A DNA stretch of 64,000 nt, taken from assembly GCA_944989445.1 (NCBI GenBank), contig CALYLW010000426.1:22501-86500 (forward strand), given 5' to 3'. Shown one piece after another: positions 45,518 to 55,439 of the stretch. Both the position numbers and the translations under genes were made by a program. The stretch is from Ampullaceana balthica (lineage: Eukaryota; Mollusca; Gastropoda; Lymnaeidae). The notes beneath the pieces were generated by a model that had not been told where the DNA came from, made no database searches, and saw only the letters and a program-made list of their open reading frames with translations. Each line of letters opens with the position of its first letter. Positions within the stretch are counted from its first letter, which is position 1.

Positions 45518-45817
45518 ACAATAAAACAGTCTTTACAATATTTTTTATACAAAAATATATCATAAACTATGATATTTGCATTGGTCGCAATGAAATGAAA
45601 TTTAATTGTTTTAGTATGTTACATTTTTTAAAATTATTTTATAAAATTTTTACAATAATTTTAATTTTTAAAAAATGAATTTGGTACTATTTGACTTTTC
45701 TATCCATGATACCATTACCTAATTGAATTAGCTATAAATTAAATCAAGTGCTATATATGATAAAAGCTTTAAGTTTTTAAAAAGCATATATACTGTTTGT
45801 ATTGTGTATTTATTAAA
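45518..45817. other. Intron remnant of G2
   Basis: AT-rich, no features recognised. Its sequence is alignable in part to 54345-54600 near the third family copy (TTTGGTACTATTTGACTTTT against TTGGTTCCATTTGGCATTTC), which supports common origin of the two loci. Confidence 0.5.
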
Positions 45818-46343
45818 CTAGCAACAAATCCCGTCCAAGGATGTGAACAAGTGTTGGGTGACTTGTGAAGTTCATGGTAGGACATCACAACATTACTGAC
45901 CTCCGTCTGACGAGATACCCTACCTCCCCTCCACCGTGGTTTGTCGAGAGACCCGCCGTCTCGACCGGCAATACCAGTATATCACGTCAAAAATACTATA
46001 CATTATTGTTATAACATTACCCATTCCCGTCCTGTCAGAGACCCTACCTCCCCCTATAACCCCCCCCCCACCCACACACACACACCGCAGTCTGTCCAGA
46101 TTTATAATAAATAACCCGTAAAAACAAAATTTTTGACTACAAATCCCAACACGCACAGCTCAAAATAAACTCTTGGGAAAAAAAACTGCACCAAAAATAA
46201 CTCGTTTTGAACGTCGTTCAATATGTAAATGAGATTTTATTTTTTTCTGCCAGTTATTGGCTGTAGGAGTCTTAAGGAGTTTGAGAGACCAATTGCATTG
46301 CTATCGATGACCGCACAGAAAAAATGCCTTTTATTATATAGGA
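45818..46343 (-). mobile_element. Small non-autonomous Helitron (526 bp)
   Basis: In minus orientation it starts TCCTATATAATAAAAGGCAT at 46343 after an A. It ends GGACGGGATTTGTTGCTAG at 45818 before a T, which satisfies the Helitron end rule on both sides. It contains the CTCGTTTTGAACG module near 46200 and GC-rich CTACCTCCCC blocks at 45920 and 46045. No ORF is present. It lies in the intron between the Ig and EGF-like exons of G2. Confidence 0.7.
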
Positions 46344-47171
46344 TATATATATAATTCTCTTCATGGTCGGACCATGCGAGGCAAGAAGCTGCAAGTATGT
46401 GCAACAGAGCATGACGTATGACCCTCGCTCGGGTCAGCTAAACACAGTTAACGGTTGACAATCGAAGGTAGTGGAGGGGTGACCAACAATGGCCCTTGCA
46501 TTTCACTTGGATTGATCCTTCACAGAAGACGTGAGATTCGTAGTGTACTGGTTAACACGGCCACCTCATGCGAGGAAGGTCCTGGGCCCGGCGAATATAT
46601 TGTTTTTTGGTTGTTTTTTTTAATGTCTGTTTGAGCCCGTTCTTTTACCCCTTTATTGCATAGCATACGCCGCAGACTGGCTCATCATAGACAGTGCAAT
46701 GAATGGTTGGGGGGGGGTGAGAGTGCAGACACAAAAAGCAGCACTAAGTAAATACAAAATAGCGAACAAAGGTGAAGACATGCACACTTAGGTTGTTGTT
46801 ACCCGCCTCCCATTTATTACTACCATCCCTTAAACATAAATTTTATTTGGCAGATCCTAGCGATATATTTAGGGTTGTTAATTGCGTGGTTGTTGTTGTT
46901 GTTGTTTTAAACCGATTATCGATTATGCAACTCCGATTTTAAACCAATTATCGTTTCACAGCTGACTTCATAGAAGTTAGGGGTGTACCGAATTTGGCCT
47001 GCAAATGTCTCAAAAATAAACAATGAGTTGACAGTCCCCCCCCCCTAAAACCGACGTTCACTCGCGTTGTTTTGATTTCTTCGCCCTGTAGTTTGTGTCC
47101 GTCCCTTCTCAACTTTCTTTGCACTCTCTATGAGCAAGTCTGCGACGTATGCTACGCCGCGGGGCGTCTAG
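46344..47171 (+). mobile_element. Non-autonomous Helitron with perfect 3' hairpin
   Basis: The 3' end reads GCGACGTATGCTACGCCGC then GGGGCGT and CTAG at 47168-47171, followed by T. The hairpin stem is eight pairs with one mismatch. The left part starts with an ATATATATAATTCTCTTCAT block, typical of Helitron 5' ends, but the exact TC is not clear because it abuts the Helitron on the other strand. It carries a tRNA-like stretch at 46535-46600. Confidence 0.7.
46535..46600 (+). repeat. tRNA-like sequence inside Helitron
   Basis: GTGTACTGGTTAACACGGCC followed by GGTCCTGGGCCC resembles degraded A- and B-boxes of a tRNA or SINE head. The acceptor arm does not close, so it is not called a tRNA gene. 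Confidence 0.35.
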
Positions 47172-47394
47172 TATAGGATAATTGCCTTTGCTTTGAAATA
47201 ACAAGTTAAAATTTAAACAAAATAATTACTGCTTTTTTATTGTAATGCTACAAACGAGAATGTCAACAGACATATATGAGATTATGAGAGATTAGAAAAT
47301 GATTTTAATCTCTGCCTGAATTCTTATCAAACAGTGATACATCAAACATATTGTAACAGTGATACAAAACTGGATCTTTACTTTAAAGACTCAC

Positions 47395-47540
47395 CAACAA
47401 AAGTCACAGAAGTCTCATCGCTTGTAGATTTGGTGTTGACATTAAAATAAATCTCACATTTGAATGATATTGGCAATGTCACTGTCGTTTCTTTTATTGT
47501 AATAGTTGTGGACGCAGCATCTTTTACGTCATCGGTGCCT
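47395..47540 (-). pseudogene. Ig C-terminal-half exon (gene G2)
   Basis: A 146-nt exon on the minus strand with acceptor AACATTTAG, one leading base, then GTDDVKDAASTTITI..., KCEIYF..., SVTFV, one trailing base and donor G/GTGAGT. Leading and trailing phases and the initial GT match the G1 exon at 1683-1822. The DxGxYxC motif is replaced by a diverged LPISFKC, keeping the cysteine. The frame is open, but exons on either side have stops. Confidence 0.7.
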
Positions 47541-48233
47541 CTAAATGTTTATATTTTTATTACGGAACTGTTGTATTTGGCACTTATCCTACACATATTT
47601 ATAATATTACAATAGTTAACTTTAAATTTAAAAAAAACTATTTAAAAAACGGGAACAATTTACTTTGAAATGGTCTTTAATTTGTGGGTTTTTTTTAAAA
47701 CCATTATTTACTATTCTAATTATTTTAATATTATAAATATTTAGATTAACAATATGAACGTTATAGCAACTGTAAAAAAGTTAATTAGAAATTAAATAAT
47801 TTTTCTGAGTGTTTAATAATAATGTAAGAAACCATACTTAAAACGTTTAAACTAAAAAATGAATCCTTAATTTCATACCTAATAGAGTTACTAGTACCTT
47901 ATTTTCAATATTTCAATCTATTTCTTTTTTTTTCAACAAACCCACAAGTTCTGCTCCACTAATTACCACTTTTTTATTTTCACACAGAATTCAGCTTGAA
48001 ATATGCCCACATAATAGCAACAATAACTTTATTTTAAATAAGTAGCCATTGAAACAAAAAAAAACATTTTAACATAGCCGAAAAACAGTTTTGGTGGATT
48101 CTGTACCCTTTGAGATAATAATAATTTTGATGAAAAAGAGAATGGAAATAGAAGGGACAGCTGCTTTTCGAATAACTAACTTTAAAGATAAGGTTTAATA
48201 CCTTGAGATATAAGAGAAATTTAAGATCCTTAC
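47541..48233. other. Intron of G2 (693 bp)
   Basis: Lies between the two Ig half-exons, AT-rich, with no element recognised. Confidence 0.5.
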
Positions 48234-48345
48234 TTGTACCATTTGAAAGCTACACCTTTGGCAGCAGTGGCGCAGTCTAGTGTGTACTCTTAATATAGGT
48301 AGTACGGTTTTCCGGTGTTAGTCTCTTTTATCGTTGGTTTATCAA
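48234..48345 (-). pseudogene. Ig N-terminal-half exon (gene G2)
   Basis: On the minus strand, acceptor TTTACATAG, then DKPTIKETNTGKPYYLY, a TAA stop, then EYTLDCATAAKGVAFKWYK and donor AA/GTAAGG. The spacing from Cys to Trp is that of Ig B and C strands (C-x10-W). The exon ends two bases into a codon that the next exon's leading base completes as Lys, so the intron phase fits exactly. One in-frame stop before the cysteine disables it. No further upstream exon (signal peptide) was found. Confidence 0.65.
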
Positions 48346-48614
48346 CTATGTAAATAAGATAAAAACAACACGGAAATAACAGAAATATGTCACCATTGTT
48401 AATCGTTTTTGTTTAATAATGTAAGTCTCCGTTTTATGATGTTGATTCAAGATTATTGCACTTTGTTCCACAGCAATATTATACACATCTAAATATATTG
48501 TGATCTTATATACTCAAAATATAGTATATATTGCAATATTATATGTACTAAATATATAGTATATAGCGTTATTAAAAATTATATTTAGTTCAAACAGTCA
48601 GCAAGAGTTCATAT
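48346..48614. other. AT-rich sequence upstream of G2 Ig exon
   Basis: Contains TATAGTATATATTGCAATAT-type repeats at 48480-48570 and no coding features. Confidence 0.35.
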
Positions 48615-48992
48615 TGTGGGGAACCTGGGTACTCGTGTGATTAACTCTCTGCTTTCTTTCAACTCGACCACAAAGACTCTATGACGACTTGAACACTTAT
48701 TAATTCTCTTTATTACTTCACTTCTCGTTACTTCTCACGTAACACTAATCTCTACAGTCCAACTCTCTACCAGTCTCCACTTTCTCTAGCGGTTTGTCTC
48801 ACAGAGTCTCTTCTCTCGTCCCCTAGGCTGGCTCTTCCTCTGTTCTCACAAGTTTGTCCCCTCTTTTACCCCTCAGACTCCGCCCCTAAAATTCATCCCA
48901 TGTCGGGTATTGATATCTCATCTATGTCTAATCTGTCAGTCATAAGGGACCACTCCTAGATTAAGATGGGGGTGGGGCCGGTTCAGTTTACA
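48615..48992 (-). mobile_element. Probable solo LTR (378 bp)
   Basis: In minus orientation it begins TGTAAACTGAACCGG and ends GGTTCCCCACA (TG...CA). An AATAAA signal (AGTAATAAAGAG) sits in the last third, and composition changes sharply at both edges. No clear target duplication was found, so the ends are tentative. Confidence 0.5.
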
Positions 48993-49040
48993 AGGCGTTC
49001 TTTTCGAGTATTAAGTCGTTTTATTGGTTGTGGGCAATTG

Positions 49041-49042
49041 AT

Positions 49043-49076
<34 letters not shown>
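49041..49076. repeat. (TA)n microsatellite
   Basis: About 17 TA units. Confidence 0.95.
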
Positions 49077-49077
<1 letters not shown>

Positions 49078-49539
49078 AGAAGAAACCAAGACAAAATAAA
49101 GTCCAAGTCATAAATTTTACATTTTTGAAACAATAATGATAAAAAGTGCGATAATCTCCCTTACATGGAAAATAATACATCTTGATTTTCAAATGTAAAT
49201 TGTTTTCTCACTTGAGTACAAAGCATTGTTTTGTTTTGTTCTTTATTATTATTTTTTAATTTTATGATCAAAAGTTATTTCAAAAATTTAATTTTTAATA
49301 CCTTTAAAATAATTTTGGAATTGAGTCATATCTTATGTAATATTATATAAGCCTTTATAATCTCACATGCTCAAATATTTCACTATCGCTCGATTATACA
49401 TTTGTATCTACTTGGAATTGTTTAAATAAATATATTTGTTTACAGAAATGAAAGATCTAGAATAATAAAAATAAAAAAACATAATTTCAAAATCATGTAT
49501 CTTTTTTAGCTGTCACGAGTATCAAAATAGATGCGGAAA
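49077..49539. other. Gene-free AT-rich region
   Basis: Nothing recognised. Confidence 0.4.
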
Positions 49540-50227
49540 TTGAAGTGGCACCACCTAGCTATAATGGGGGAAAAGTGAATGAAAGACAAAAATACACCAA
49601 GTAGAAAAAAGTGGGGGCCCACCCAAAAAGAATTTAATTTTGATTTATACACCCAAAGGTATTTTAATTTGAGGACCAAGTCTTTATGTACCAAGTTTGA
49701 TCAAGATCTATATATTTACAAATTAGCTAGTGTTTAAATTTTTTTAAAATTTATCTCATATCAGAAAAAAACGATATTTTGTGCGCTCGGCCCCCTATGA
49801 ATGGTATCTGTTAAAAAATGCCAACATTGCTTCGCATTTATTGTCACCGGCCGTAATAGTGCAAGATATTAAGTTCAAAAGTGCTGAATATTTCAGTGTA
49901 GATTCTAGATTATGACAAGATATAATAATCATAGTTTGTCAAGATCGTGATAATATTGAAAGGGGAATAACCCATCAAAATGTTTAGCTCATCTACGGAT
50001 AACACGACATTGAGACCCCTAGCCTCCTAGAAGTTATATTTTTTGAAAAATTCAATCGCCTCCTTTTCGATAATGTGCTACATCAAGGTTTATGTACTAA
50101 GTTTAGCCAAGATCCATCCATCTACAAAGTAGCTAACGCTTAAACTAACTTGTTTATTGTTCATAAAAAGATATGTTTAACTCTTGGTCCCCTATGAGTT
50201 TTCAATTTAAAAGAATTTTGCCAGCCA

Positions 50228-50530
50228 CCATTCTCGGGACGTACTCAACAATTTCCCAAAGTTTCATTTAAGTGATCAGATGAATGGTGTAGTACTCGGG
50301 ACGTACTCAAAAATTTCCCAAAGTTTCATGTAAGCGATCGGATGAATGGTGTAGTACTCGGGACGTACTCAACAATTTCCCAAAGTTTCATGGTGATCGG
50401 ATGAATGGTGTAGTACTCGGGACGTACTCAACAATTTCCTAAAGTTTCATGGTGATCGGATGAATGGTGTAGTACTCGGGACGTACTCAACAATTTCCCA
50501 AAGTTTCATGGTGATCGGATGAATGGTGTA
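50228..50530. repeat. 59-62 bp minisatellite, about 5 units
   Basis: Units read TCGGGACGTACTCAACAATT then TCCCAAAGTTTCATGGTGAT and CGGATGAATGGTGTAGTAC. The first two are 62 bp (with GTAAGC or TTAAGT inserted), the later ones 59 bp. The final unit is completed on the far side of the LTR, at 52086-52136. Confidence 0.9.
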
Positions 50531-50543
50531 GTTCTCGGGACGT

Positions 50544-52085
50544 TGTCGAGTACCAAATCATATGTTTGAGAATCGTTTTATTTTAGAACCGTTGGGGGAC
50601 AATTTCAGAGGTAATGTGAGTAGTGTGAGACACTATCTTTGGAGGGACAAAGATTTGGAAACGCTGGTGATAGGTCAGCGAAAGTTTAGCAGGACGAAAT
50701 AGGATACTTAGGCTAGACCAATTTTGGAGGGATGCTATACATTTTACTTGGGTTAGACAAAGTCTGAGAATCGGATGTTGCAGGGGTCACCCAAAAGTTA
50801 TTGGAACGTAGGGCTTAACCAATAAGAATTAAGTTTGTCACATGTACCATCCATGGGACGAAAGGTTCAACCAATGGGAATTTAGGGCAGGCGTGGGTGA
50901 GCGGTCTTTATATACTGGGACATAAGACACATTCGCTCTCTGCATTCCAAACCCTTGTAGGACGGGTCTTGTGAAGGGAGCCTTGCTGGTGTGCAGGTTG
51001 GACTTAGATTATACTTAGGATAGTCAAATGTATAATTGTTATGTTGAAGTAGATGTAGTATTCTTTTATATACTGTATATTCATTAATTGGTTATTCAGT
51101 TTTATGACAATTTATGTGTATGTTATTTCAGCAAGTAAGTGTAGGGTAGTGTTACCTACAGTGGAGCAAGTAAGTGTAGGGTAGTGTTACCTACAGTGGA
51201 GCAAGTAAATGTAGGGTAGTGTTACCTACAGTGGAGCAAGTAAATGTAGGGTAGTGTACCTACAGTGGAGCAAGTAAGCGTAGGGGCTAGCATAGCCAAG
51301 CTTACGTAGTATAGAAGTTTGAGCACCAGATGTGCCACTGGCAAAAGTGGGCGAGACAACCCTGAGCCGGACAGAAGACTATACTGTTAGTAAACAGTGC
51401 AGCCAGCTGTGACGCGGTCAGTCACTGGAGTCGTAGAGGGACGTGGTGTTACCGGCCTTACAGACGATGAATGGGTTAATAGCATCGCTGACCACTGAGG
51501 CGGAACATGGACTGACCCCGTGACCTGAGACCGTGTGTGATGTGAGATCGGCAGACATACAACAGGAGCTGGCCGATTAAGAAGTCATAGAATGTATTTG
51601 TGAAGTTAAGTTGTAATCTGATTGTATTTACTATTAGAGTTATTGAGCTATAGTCTATACATTATATTGTGGAATCTATTCCAATGTGTATTTATATGAT
51701 TTACTTAATGTAATTAAATATTCTCTCTGTTGTGTACAGAGGTGTTTTGTGTGCTTATTTATATGTATTAGGTATTGTAGCGTAGTTCTATACTAATACT
51801 TAATACTGGGGGCTAGAGCCGATTAGAGGTAGATAATATAAAGATAACATTTTGTAAGTAGTCTGGGAGCTCAATTAGCATCCCGTAATCTGTAACCCTA
51901 GACAACAAGAGTCATATACAAGTATTGATGTCTATAGAATATAGTCCACAATATTTAACAGTGGTATATAGACATCTGTTGTATCCATCGGTGTTATGTT
52001 TCCATATACAGTAAATTTAGTTCTTAACATTGGGAGCTCATCCCACAGTTCGTAACATTGGGAGCTCATCCCACAGTTCGTAACA
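50544..52085. mobile_element. Solo LTR or LTR-only element (1542 bp) with 5-bp target duplication
   Basis: Starts TGTCGAG, ends GTAACA, and is flanked by GACGT on both sides (50539-50543 and 52086-52090). The pre-insertion site can be read because it is a unit of the 59-bp minisatellite (CGGGACGTACTCAAC). A TATA-like CTTTATATACTGGG is at about 50906. No gag/pol sequence lies inside, so it is a solo LTR left by recombination, or a very short non-autonomous element. Internal repeats are listed separately. Confidence 0.8.
51131..51292. repeat. 35-bp minisatellite in the solo LTR, about 4.5 units
   Basis: Units read GCAAGTAAGTGTAGGGTAGT followed by GTTACCTACAGTGGA. Variation is limited to single bases. 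A second short duplication (TTGGGAGCTCATCCCACAGT, 28 bp, two copies) lies at 52030-52085 at the LTR end. Confidence 0.9.
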
Positions 52086-52165
52086 GACGTACTCAACAAT
52101 TTCCCAAAGTTTCATGGTGATCGGATGAATGGGGTAGAAAGGTATTAATAACAAACAGACATACA

Positions 52166-52439
52166 TAAATTAATTTTTAAATAATAAATTTCTAAATAAA
52201 CATTCAATTTCGAGCAGCTTTTGTTCTTTACATAACCTAATAACATCTCTGCGGCCTAATACACGAATAAATTGAAGTTAGAAAAAGCTTCTAAACAAAA
52301 TTAAAATTAACGAGGAAACTTTTGATTAAATATTAAAGCGTGTCAGACTGTCAGTCCTCAAGTCTAAATAAATTGTTACGATGATGAGGCGATCGATCAG
52401 TGCACTTTCCTTTATCACCAGTCTGTATTGTACCCTTGA
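52166..52439. other. AT-rich spacer
   Basis: No feature recognised between the Helitron remnant and the hAT relic. Confidence 0.35.
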
Positions 52440-53197
52440 AGATTAGTATTAAGAAAGTTTAGATGTCTTGTCAATTAAAAATCCAACATCTGCCAGCCAA
52501 GCAGGATCAGATAGTTCTGGAATTGTGTGTTTCTTTTTTTCCACGATGAATAGCCCCGTTTCTTATTTAAGTTTCTAGAGGCGCTGAAGTGCTGTACCCA
52601 GACTGAGCATCTTATACCATTGTGATACACATCTTTTGTATTCTCCCGGGATGTCAAAAAGAAACTGCTAAAACTTGCGCTGGAACGGCTTTAGAGCGAT
52701 TAGAGTTTATAGCTTTTATCAGTTGCATAAGAACATGATCAAAACTAAGTTGTTTGACACAAAGAACTTGTTGGTGAATCATATAGTGAAGTCTAAAATT
52801 TTTGCCAGCCTCTTCACTGACTTAGATACAGAAAAGTTTTGGTAGTCAACTGCGCTCACCAGTCATGGCAGGGGCACTATCAGTAATAAATATAGAGAGT
52901 GATTACTTGTTAATTTAAAGTCGTTGACAGTAAAACACAAAGAAGCAACTAGATTTGTTGCCCTTGTTTCGTCATTAAAAATGAAAGTCTAGTAATTGGT
53001 AAACAATAAAATGTTATTGATTTTTGCCATCCTTTGAGGTACTTAAAACAGTACCAAATTTCGATTTTTAAGAATTAATATAATGTCGTTACAGAAATAA
53101 TACTTCCGTCAGTAGTTAAATTAGATGAGGCCGCGGGCTAGCTAAAATTTAAGGGCGGGCTGTGTTTGCCCCGCGGGCCGGACTTTGGACACCACTG
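52440..53197 (-). pseudogene. hAT transposase relic (GTF2IRD2-like), right end present
   Basis: The right end on the plus strand is GCCGGACTTTGGACACCACTG at 53197; read inward on the minus strand this is CAGTGGTGTCCAAAGTCCGG. Broken transposase pieces follow on the minus strand: SAPAMTGE, MIHQQVLCVKQLSFDHVL, QLIKAINSNRSKA. They match the core of the hAT at 33770-34350, with many stops. The left end and target duplication were not found. Confidence 0.75.
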
Positions 53198-53339
53198 TGC
53201 TACCATTATGACTGAATTGGAATTTATTTTTCCGAAGAAATCAGTCATACAAGTAGATAAATTAGATGAAATATCATGTACAATAATTAGTACAAGTTAT
53301 AAAACATTATTTATTATTTTCCAGGCACCGAAAGACCCA
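53198..53339. other. Downstream flank of gene relic G3
   Basis: Alignable to 44975-45060 near G2 (AGAAATATCATG-CACAATAAT against GAAATATCATGTACAATAAT), which shows that the 3' flanks of G2 and G3 share ancestry. The hAT at 52440-53197 ends just outside. Confidence 0.5.
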
Positions 53340-53422
53340 TCATTTAAATAAAAACTTTACATCATGAGGTAAGATTGCCACAATCAACATTATGACACTA
53401 GTGTTTACAACTGCATCATCAT
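53340..53422 (-). pseudogene. C-terminal hydrophobic exon (gene G3)
   Basis: On the minus strand, acceptor AACCTTAG, two leading bases, then DDAVVNTSVIMLIVAILPHD, VKFLFK and TGA at 53340-53342. It is open, with the same phase as the last exons of G1 and G2. The hydrophobic run is about 12 residues. The upstream EGF-like exon is broken, so the gene is a relic. Confidence 0.6.
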
Positions 53423-53492
53423 CTAAGGTTTCAAAAAAAGAAAATCTATATATTAATTTACAACAAAAAAAAAGTAAAAAACAAGTTTTTCA

Positions 53493-53953
53493 CTATAAAT
53501 CCTTTATGTACGAGACGTAACTAAAAGAATGTTCATTATAATACGCAGCGCAAGACCATCCAGAAATACAAAATTGCAGTTGTGTCGTAAAACATGTTTA
53601 ATATAATGCGCACCGATCAGGAATATGTTTATAAAAAGAGTTGTCAATAAAATACGCACCTTATTGCGCGACAGAAAGGTTGTTCAATATAATACGCACC
53701 GCGACGCTCTATCTCAAAAAATAACATGATACATAGGAATAAATAAAATAATCTAAAAAATCAATAATTTAATTACGGTACATGCGATCGATCTGAAATT
53801 TTGATACATTGTTTGTATTATCGGTACAAAACTGCCTGCAAAATTTCAGCTCGCTAACTTACGAGCAAGTGGGTTAAAAATCGATCAAAAGTTTTGGCGA
53901 CAATCAAGCAAGGGCGGGAGGCCGCAGACACCACGAGTTAATATAAAGGAATT
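53493..53953. mobile_element. MITE-like TIR repeat, family M1, copy 4
   Basis: Close to copies 2 and 3, with the same AAGTTTTTCACTATAAATCC lead-in, internal ATAATACGCACC variants and end TTAATATAAAGGAAT. It is inserted in the last intron of G3. Confidence 0.8.
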
Positions 53954-54172
53954 AAAAATAAGTTATGCATAACAATATTATTAACTTGACATACAAAAAA
54001 TACAAAACAAATATAAAAATATTATGAAATCGTAAACATGAATTATTTCGTTTAACCTATTTGTGTGATTACATTTTTATCTATTTTTAAAACATTTTAT
54101 TCATAAGTATTGGCATGGAAAATATGTAATCATTTTTAAATAGATGTTAAAATTAGTTTCGTATACTACTAC

Positions 54173-54340
54173 ATTTGCAGGTCGTTTCTTTTGCAATATA
54201 GCTGCACATGTGCAAAGCTTTGGATCAGTCTTATCTAATCCGTAACTGACGCTCCTTCTATACAAAATACTATTGCATCGGACTGCAAGTTCTTGAGAAT
54301 TCTAGTCCGTTGCAAGCTGCATCAGTCGTACATGTCTTTA
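54173..54340 (-). pseudogene. EGF/EB-like exon relic with a SINE/LINE tail inserted (gene G3)
   Basis: On the minus strand the acceptor TTTACAG is intact. The frame reads KTCTTDAACNGLEFSRTCSP, then is interrupted by about 45 bp (54242-54287) ending GTCAGTTACGGATTAGATAA. That insert matches the 3' tail shared by LINE-J and the SINE (GTATAGAAGGAGCGTC, then GATAAG). The exon then resumes with TDPKLCTCAA and decays by a small deletion. The first half has the three cysteines in the expected places, showing what G2 has lost. No upstream Ig exon is seen: intron homology to 47290-47390 stops at the MITE at 55440. Confidence 0.7.
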
Positions 54341-54344
54341 CTGT

Positions 54345-54663
54345 AAATATTTAATAAGAAAACAGTGTTTACAATATTTTATACAAGAATATATTCCAGA
54401 GTATTTTTGCATTGTGTTTGAAAAATGCTTATATTTTGTCTAAATGAACTTAAATTTTAACAAGAAAATCAGTTTCTGTTTTATATACTTCGTTAAATAT
54501 GTTAAATATTTTTAACAATTTTTCGATTTTAAAAAATTAGAACTTGGTTCCATTTGGCATTTCTATCCAATACGTCATTACCTCATTAATTACCTTTTAA
54601 AAGATCTGTGTTGTTCTCTTTTAAATTGCTACTATAAATATATGAATTCCTATATGTTATAAA
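54345..54663. other. Intron of G3
   Basis: AT-rich, partly alignable to 45518-45800 of G2. No other feature. Confidence 0.4.
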
Positions 54664-55110
54664 TGTATATTACTTATGACCTTTAGATGTTAATGGAAAT
54701 GTATAGTATTTATGGTATTTAATAGAAATGTATAACGATTGTACAGTTTATAGTAGAAATGTATATTGTTTGTATAGTTTATAATAGAAATGTATATTGT
54801 TTGTATAGTTTATAATAGAAATGTATATTGTTTGTATAGTTTATAATAGAAATGTATATTGCTTGTATAGTTTATAATAGAAATGTATATTGTTTGTATA
54901 GTTTATAATAGAAATGTATATTGTTTGTATAGTTTATAATAGAAATGTATATTGTTTGTATAGTTTATAATAGAAATGTATATTGTTTGTATAGTTTATA
55001 ATAGAAATGTATATTGTTTGTATAATTTATAATAGAAATGTATATTGTTTGTATAGTTTATAATAGAAATGTATATTGTTTGTATAGTTTATAATAGAAT
55101 ATATTGATTT
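54664..55110. repeat. 31-bp AT-rich minisatellite, about 13-14 units
   Basis: Units read TATAATAGAAATGTATATTG followed by TTTGTATAGTT. The central units are identical or differ by one base; the edges decay (54664-54760, 55090-55200). It lies in the intron region of G3. Confidence 0.95.
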
Positions 55111-55439
55111 TATAGTTTATATTTGAATAGTATAATGTTTGTTTATTTTTTTAATTTAAACGTATACTGTTTGTAAATTTTATAATGGAAATGTAGATTG
55201 CTTGTATCGTTTGTTTGTGAAATAATCGTCTTAGCTTTTAAGTAACACGTTTATTTCTTTTGATTTATTAAAGAAATATTATAATTATTTTTATTCAATA
55301 TTATAAAAAAGACAAACAACAGAAAGCATGTATAAAGCGTTTAGGGAATGTTGGTAATCTTTGCCTGAAATATAATTAAACATATTTTGTAAAAAGATAA
55401 AAAGCTGGAATAAAACAAGTAATAAAAACTCGAATGAGT
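55111..55439. other. AT-rich sequence, partly homologous to G2 intron
   Basis: At 55345-55400, TAATCTTTGCCTGAAAT followed by AAACATATTTTGTAA resembles 47300-47355, just downstream of the G2 Ig exon. The Ig exon of G3 would be expected next but is replaced by the M2 repeat. Confidence 0.45.

Larger units (their letters stand above)
49540..52165 (-). mobile_element. Helitron family A-like element, interrupted by an LTR
   Basis: The body resembles family A in the same orientation: GATCCATCCATCTACAAAGT, AGCTAACGCTTAAACTAACT, repeated GGGCCC/GGCCCC-type words. The 5' side has AAGTTTCATGGTGATCGGAT, AATGG, GTATTAATAACAAACAGACA (in minus orientation a Helitron-like GTTTGT lead-in). The 3' CTAG end is not clear. 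A 59-bp minisatellite lies at 50228-50530 and an LTR is inserted at 50544-52085. Confidence 0.55.
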
